From positions 434,001-498,000 of the forward strand of contig NC_064215.1 in NCBI RefSeq assembly GCF_023101765.2: a stretch of 64,000 nt of DNA, read 5' to 3'. Below the pieces are notes generated by a model. That model worked only from the letters and a program-made list of their open reading frames with translations, was not told where the DNA came from and did no database searches. The translations under genes were made by a program, and so were the position numbers. This DNA is from Spodoptera frugiperda. Lineage: Eukaryota > Arthropoda > Insecta > Lepidoptera > Noctuidae. Below, piece after piece: positions 57,766-64,000 of the stretch. The stretch's first letter is position 1, and each line of letters begins with the position of its first letter.

Positions 57766-60556
57766 ATGTATTACATTAGAATTTTTACTATATGTTTTAT
57801 CTCATATCTATACATACAGGATGTCCTTGAAGTCAATCATCAAGGTTTCAACAGTTATCAGAAAAGTATAAAAAAGAAACTAATTCATAATATTTTTAAA
57901 TTACAGTGATTTTTCTTCATCGAAAACGTATACCCTGTACCAGTATTTTGACTCTTGTTACTAAAAATCTTAATTTTTTCAACTATATTTATTTTTGCCT
58001 ACGTTATCCTGAATAGTGCTTTAGTCATAGGAAATAATACATTTTTAGCCAACTGCTTTAATTTGGAAAAGGATGACAATTTTTAAAGACCAAGTTTTGC
58101 TAATGGAATTTCTTGCTTGTTCTTCTTAATCGAAGCTACACTTTGGAACGAGCACCTAACTTCACTGACGGAAAGACTGCCAGTCTATTATTTATTTCTT
58201 TATTTGCTGACATTTCAAAAGCACCTAAGTATTTATGGTTTAATTGGAATAAATTATTTGACTTTGACTATGTTAGTGTATTAATATACGAGTATTTATT
58301 TGTATTATATACTCTAAAATTATATTTTTAAACATTACTCATAAAATACAGAAAACAAAATAACATTTAAAAATATAAAAATAGGAGCCGACTAGTAGCG
58401 GGAGCATGGTCCAAGCTACCGGTTAGGGCTCCAGAGACAGGAATCTCCTCACAATACGTGCCGTTTCGAGGAGTACTGCTTTCTGCATCAAGCCCTTGAT
58501 CCATCCGCCCAACATATTATTGTTATTATTACTATCTTGTTTTAGTGTTGGGGCATATTCAACTTACTAAATGGTACGTAGTGAATGTTTAAGGTTTTGT
58601 GAGAAGATGGATGGCTGATGATTAGTTTTAAGTAATTAAAAATATTGTATTCCTTTTTTCTTTGTTGAAAATTTTTACCATTTTATTTATATAATGTATT
58701 GGCTTAGGCTGTTAAATTATGCATGTTTTTCTACATAAATAAATAAATAATAAATAAATGTGGTAAACATGGTTTTAATAATAACAACAACATAACACTT
58801 AATTCTTCAAAAGATGTCATCCTTGCGAATCCACGCCTTTTATCCCCGAAGGTGTGGGAAGAGATGCATATGTCATCCTTTTGCAAACTAAAGCAATTGG
58901 CTAATAATTTATTATTCCCTTTTACTAAAGCACTATTCAGGATAACATAGGCAAAAATACAGACGAAAATATAAAGATTTTTAGTAACAAGAGCACAGGG
59001 GCTCTGTACTTTTTCGTGGATAACACAGCAGTTGTCAATTCACTGTGATTTGACAACTGCATAGCTTAGAATTTTTTTAGGTATATTTTCTTGATAATTG
59101 TCGTCTTCAGGGACACCATTTATATATTTCAATCACCACTAACATTGCAAGCAATTCTCTCAACTCTCTTCAGATTTATATATTTGGATAGTTAAATCAC
59201 AAAGTCAATAAATTTTATAATTCTTTCATTGTCCGGATTGAACAAAATACATACATGACACAAGTTGACTGATAACAACTTTATCTTTGTTGATTCATGT
59301 TTAATAATCTGTAATCGGCTGCGAATTATTAATATCGGGTAGAGATATTATTTATGTCCGACTGGAGCAACGGGCTTTTGAGTATTCATTACTGATTCAC
59401 TACTTAAGTACATATAAATAGAAACTAAAATATTTACCAGTTCAAAAGTCGCCATCATCTCCTAGAAATAACATAAGTCGAACATTTTCCCGTTGGGTCA
59501 CCAAGTCTGCAGCGTAAATATATTGTCAGCCAAAATGATAACAAATATGTGGTTTAAATTAATTCATAAGAGGTTTCCTCATATGGTATCCATATGTATG
59601 TATATATTATGTTATCGTATTGCCTGGCTAGCCGAAATATTTAGGAGCGCCTGAATTATTTCAACATGTGCAAACATATCACGTATGGACTAACAACCGA
59701 CTACTGTCTGACTAACTTTAAACATTTTCGACTTTATTACAAGACTTTAAAGTTGGAAGTCTTATAAAGAAACGCACAGACACTGGCAGGTCATACTACT
59801 AGTTTCTGTATTCGACTTTGTTATCTTTAAATAAAGTCGAAAGTTCAATAAAAATATTCGACAAATTGGTGTTGGAGTAGTTCAATCTGATTGTTCCTAC
59901 AATGTTATTTATTTATGATTAGTTCAGTGTTGCCATATATGTATAGGTAGATTGATAATTCTTTATAGTAAAGTAAACCATTTTTTACGAATAAAACAAA
60001 AAAATATATATTTTATAAAATCGGACGGCCTCAACGCATATGCCTCGTTCGCACTGCGCTAGCTATTTTTGTCGAGTATTAGGAAGTATTAAGTAATTAC
60101 ATTGAAGCGAGAGAGAGGTACTAAATACTCGCTACTCGACTAAATATTCGCTAGTCGACTAAATTACTAGCGTCGTGCTAGCAAGGCACTAGAGCGATAT
60201 CTTCAATAACCTTAGGATAGATATTATCTGAAGGAAGAAAATAGTCATTGGTGTAAATATTGATGTATATTGACATATAACAACTCTAGGTAGTAAAGTT
60301 TCTATAACATCACGCCTTCTTCTCAATGAGTGACTTTTCAGTTTAATAGTGCAGTTGAGCCCACATTGGCTATTAATTCAACTAAAGTAAAAAAAGTACA
60401 CTACATATTGATTTTTTTTTAAGAAAAACTCATATATTAAATTAAATATTTTTCCAGGGCTTAATTTTTCTCTCTTTATTTTAATGAGGGACTTTTATAC
60501 AATGTATAAACCTTGTATAACAGTTCCATCGGACCTTTGTTCCAAAGCTACTTTTT

Positions 60557-60850
60557 TATGGTATAAGCTGGTGAACGAGCAGACGGATAACCTGATGGTA
60601 AACAATCACCGCCGCCCATGGACTCCCGAAACACAAGGCGTTACAAGTGCGTTGCCAGCCTTTCGGGGGTTATGAATTTAAAGTTTGTTGGGGAATCGGG
60701 GATTGTTAAGATTGGGAAAGGGGGTATTTCGCCTCCGGTAACCTCACTCACACAATGCAAGCGTTGTTTCAGGTCGGTTTTCGGTGAGGCTGTGGTATCA
60801 CTCCGGTCGAGCCGGCCCATTCGTGCCGAAGCATGGCTCTCCCGCACTTA
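60557..60850 (-). repeat. SINE-like repeat B, right arm
   Basis: Mirror of 45763-46062, same insertion point next to the donor of the 62-codon exon. Confidence 0.7.
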
Positions 60851-60871
60851 AGACAACGATTAGCAACTTAC

Positions 60872-61057
60872 TCTCGGGAATAAGTCAAACATAGTATTTA
60901 CTTGACTGTTTCTCATGAAAGTGAGTGAAAATATAATACTGAAATAGCCAGCTGTTAATAATAACGTGTAGCAGAGTTTGTCGCTCAGAAGTCGTTGAGG
61001 GATGCCGATGTTCAGCAGCGGCCCGTGGTCGTCTACTGGTTCATATGGTGTTGACAT
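60872..61057 (-). CDS. First coding exon of an unrecognised gene, right-arm copy
   Basis: The same 62-codon exon as 45555-45740, with the ATG at 61057 and the GTAAGT donor kept. Only one or two residues differ (for example FSVIPSL versus FSIIFSL). Preservation of frame, start and donor in both copies supports a real exon, although recent duplication could also explain it. Further exons were not found. Confidence 0.5.
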
Positions 61058-62084
61058 TGAAGCTACGTGTCGCTGCCGGTTCTATTGTTGTACGTCCAAT
61101 ATACTATAGACGATTGTTTTATAAAACTGTGTATATTATATCAATTATCGGTTGACTGAATAGATAAACTTTGCAGTACACAGTTTGCATGTCCACCGAC
61201 CCCGGACTCGAGAGTTGTATTCCCACTCGCAACTAATATTTTAAATAAGAGACATTTTAAATTAGGTCTTATTTCGTTAAATTGTTCAGTTAGCAATTCT
61301 ATTCGATAAAAATTGATTATTGTGGATTTTTCTTAACCAACTTTATTGCTTTCAGTATAAAGTTGTAAATGTATCGCGGTTGTTTGGTCTGTATCTGTCT
61401 TTTTAAACTTTAAAACCATTCGAGTTGATTTTGGTAAAAACACAATATTTTTAGTACACATAACAATTAATTTTATTTAATATCTGCAATTGCAACTAGC
61501 GACATGACCACACTGTGCCACAGATTTTACCACAAATATATGAATTTATTATATCTATGGATTACACTATCTGTGCCTTGCCCGATGACTCACAAATAAT
61601 ACATATAAATTGGCGAACGTCTGTTATCGCGCGCAGTCCCAATACAAACCTAAATATTTTGTTTAGTGGTTTTACTGAGCAACAGTAGTGCACGAATATA
61701 TTACATATAATAATACAATTGAGGAAATCGAATACAAATTCTAAAAAACTAATTTCTCCACATTATCAATTAACTAACAAAATACAAGGAAGCCGGCAAT
61801 CCGTAAGTAACTTTACAGTTCCTCTTATAAATCAAGCTTTATATTAACTTGTAGTAAATATTTCATTTCATTTATTCATTTAAACACTTACATTGTGTTT
61901 GAATTTACAATTCAAAATATTATGATGCAATCGATCACAAGGGTGTGTTAACACAACGCTACCATGGGCGTAGATGTGTGATACGTAGATAAATTATAAT
62001 TATAATACGTAGCAACCTGTTGTTTTACAATACTATGTAAGCATATAACTATAAAGAAGGAAACGTGCACAAATTATATAATAT

Positions 62085-62395
62085 ATTTTATGGTATAAGC
62101 CGGTAAACGAGTGGACGGATCACCTGATGGTAAGCAATCGCCGCCGCCCAAGGACACCCGACACACTAAAGGCGTTGCCGGCCTTTTGGGGGTTAGGAAT
62201 GTAAGAGTTATTGGGAAAATCGTCGATTGGGAAGATTGGATGTGATTGGGCCTCCGGTAACCTCACTCACACACACACACACGACGCAATGTAACGAAAT
62301 ACAACGCAAGCGTTGTTTCACGTCGGTTTCCTGTGAGGCCGTGGTATCACTCCGGTCGAGCCGGCTCATTCGTGCCGAAGCATGGCTCTTAGCAC
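62085..62395 (-). repeat. SINE-like repeat B, right arm
   Basis: Mirror of 44242-44548; it lies in the intron of copy 3. Confidence 0.7.
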
Positions 62396-62496
62396 TTAGA
62401 CACAATTGTTTTGTTAGATGTAATCTTCTATTGATTCGGTTCTCAAAATGTTTAGCGACACAAGAATGCAACTCTATCTAAAATATTAACCGCACG

Positions 62497-62526
62497 AGAC
62501 GTGCTTGTATTTAATATTTCAAGAAC
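62497..62526 (+). repeat. 30-bp junction sequence (copy 3 intron)
   Basis: Same sequence as 44111-44141, in the orientation expected for the inverted arm. Confidence 0.7.
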
Positions 62527-64000
62527 GATTTGCTGCATAGTTATAAGCTCATTAATTATTCTGATATCATTGCGCTATTACACTGATAAGAGAAGGCAAG
62601 CAGAGCTACCCTAAACATTGAGAGTTTTAATTTTTTTAATTACTTAAATATTATTAGACTGTTTGTGAAAACACAAAATAGAATTTAAAGTGATATCATA
62701 ATTTGACTTTATTGTTTTTAAACGAATAAGTAGTTCAAGAGTAAACTCAAAACTAAAACTACGTTAACCAGAAAAAGTACGTTGACCAGAATAAAATTCC
62801 TAATGTTATATGATTTTATTTACAGATTCCAAATGGACCCTGTGACAAAACTAAAGGAACTACGAGATGCTGTACGGAGAGGGAAGATAGACGAGGTGAA
62901 GAACATAGTTAAATGGTTCGAACAAGACGTGGATCGCATCAGAACGCTATCTAAAGCGTACGAGAACACAAGGGCATGTCCTACACAGGACGACCTTGTC
63001 ATTGCCGCGTGTTCCCACAACCAGAAGCATGTTCTCGACTACTTGCTGAGTCAAACTGATATTTTGTACTATCTCACTGACAGTACACAAAACATTACAG
63101 AAGTGATTGCGAAGAGAACAAAAGCGGTCAGACATGCGCTGCGGCTGGAAGATTTCGAAATGGTGGAGAAGTTGTACAACTACTGGAGCGGCGACTTGTA
63201 TTGGAAAGGCCACAAAAAGGATAAGTTTAATAATCTTGGACAAATACTAAAAGATGCTGAGAACCCAGCCATTGTAAAGAACCAACAACTACTTATTAAT
63301 TTCAAATGTCTCGTCACGTTGAATGACTTTCAGCAAGAACTGTACAGCAAACTGCCAGAACCACTGTCACATGATGCTTCCGCAAAGGACACTGCTGGAG
63401 TACTACTGACTGTGTTGAGTATATATGACAAGTATTCGGATATAGATAGGGTAAGAATAGAAGATGTTACACCCGAAGTCGAACTTCTGCTCAAATCGTA
63501 CCTTGCAGATCCGGACAGCGAATACTACAGAGCACAAATGTATATTAAGTACGAAGTTTATTTTCGGAAGTTGGATTTTAATATAGCGTTACTTTTGTTA
63601 GAAAAGCTGTACATTATAAGAAATCATTTAAAAAAACGTCTCAACACAGAACAGTTAAAAACCGTATCGGACACTTACAGAGAAATAGAATGTGCTATCT
63701 ATCATCTAATCTACCGGACGAGTGAAGACTGGAGATTGTATCTACCTGCAGATAGACAGCTAACAGAAACTCATCACCCAGGTATCTACAATGGAGTAGA
63801 ATGAAGGCTTAAGACAACATATGATATACATAAGTTGTATAACGGTCCTGTGCTATACTTCGAGCGAGAGCATTACAAAACCTGTCTTCTAAATTTAAAA
63901 GATATACTTAACAAATATTGTATCCAACCAGATCCAGCCAATGATGGTGAACAAAACAATACGAACAAAGAAAAATTGTTAGATGAGAATAACCTGAAAC

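Larger units (their letters stand above)
57735..64000. repeat. Right arm of the large inverted duplication
   Basis: This arm is the reverse complement of about 42,450-49,895. Matching landmarks include GACGTGCTTGTATTTAATAT (49865/57735), the LINE end (48660/58384), the ACTAGCGTCGTGCTA block (46435/60170), the 62-codon exon (45555/61057), repeat B copies and the HEPN-motif gene (43780/62833). The outer end is not reached in the window. The arms look about nine-tenths identical by eye; no alignment was run. Confidence 0.85.
61786..64000 (+). pseudogene. Ankyrin-like/HEPN-motif gene, copy 3 (decayed, runs off the window)
   Basis: The first-exon equivalent (61786-61802) keeps the GTAAGTAACT donor but its start codon is AAG instead of ATG. 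The second exon follows TTTATTTACAG and has an internal ATG at 62833 giving 323 residues before an in-frame TGA at 63802-63804, where copies 1 and 2 have a glycine codon. The same frame stays open after the stop to the end of the window and still matches the paralogues. A truncated product would hold the ankyrin-like part and lack both HEPN motifs. Residues about 128-285 differ strongly from copies 1 and 2, while both sides are nearly identical. It could be a pseudogene, a short decoy-like protein or a null allele. Confidence 0.7.

Noticed and set aside
62782..62832. Upstream start MTRIKFLM for copies 1 and 3
   Set aside because: These 17 codons lie across the polypyrimidine/acceptor TTTATTTACAG, so they are intron. 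The same applies at 43781-43831.

Overview
The window looks like nuclear DNA of a moth or butterfly (Lepidoptera, perhaps a noctuid-type moth; the placement is by recognition and was not searched). It is AT-rich and intron-rich, and it is full of short dispersed repeats of lepidopteran style: two tRNA-derived SINE families, a third SINE-like family of about 300 bp, 5'-truncated 3' ends of an R1-clade LINE, Helitron-like elements ending in CTAG, and several MITE families. Only two sets of host genes can be supported.

Region 1 (1-28,510) holds the last four coding exons of a plus-strand RGK-family (Rad/Gem/Kir) small GTPase gene: 7353-7568, 25316-25401, 26217-26406 and 28233-28510. The splice phases agree throughout and join to 255 residues ending in the RGK C-terminal signature. 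The 17.7-kb intron between the first two exons is packed with repeats. Upstream exons were not found.

Region 2 (28,511-40,780) shows no gene I can support. It holds MITEs, SINEs, LINE tails and a nested MITE-in-MITE.

Region 3 (40,780-64,000) is the unusual part. Three copies of a large insect gene lie in a segmental duplication that is mostly inverted: copy 1 on the minus strand (about 994 aa), copy 2 on the plus strand (1297 aa) and copy 3 on the plus strand (broken, running off the window). The proteins have a degenerate ankyrin-like N-terminus and two R-x4-H motifs of the HEPN ribonuclease superfamily (RDFLSH and RNVLYH). I infer that they are an insect ankyrin-HEPN family, possibly RNA-targeting. 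Copy 2 has lost the arginine of the second motif and has gained a run of AEDTA-type pentapeptides of about 220 residues. Copy 3 has lost the start codon of its first exon and carries an in-frame TGA. Upstream of copies 1 and 3, on the opposite strand, is a duplicated 62-codon first exon of an unrecognised gene that ends in a GTAAGT donor. The inverted arms (at least 42.4-49.9 kb and 57.7-64.0 kb) enclose copy 2, and all four internal junctions fall on one shared 30-31 bp sequence. The arms differ by several insertions, which help to date and polarise the duplication.

No rRNA, true tRNA, CRISPR or prokaryotic features were seen. All family assignments are from reading the sequence and translations only; no database search was possible.
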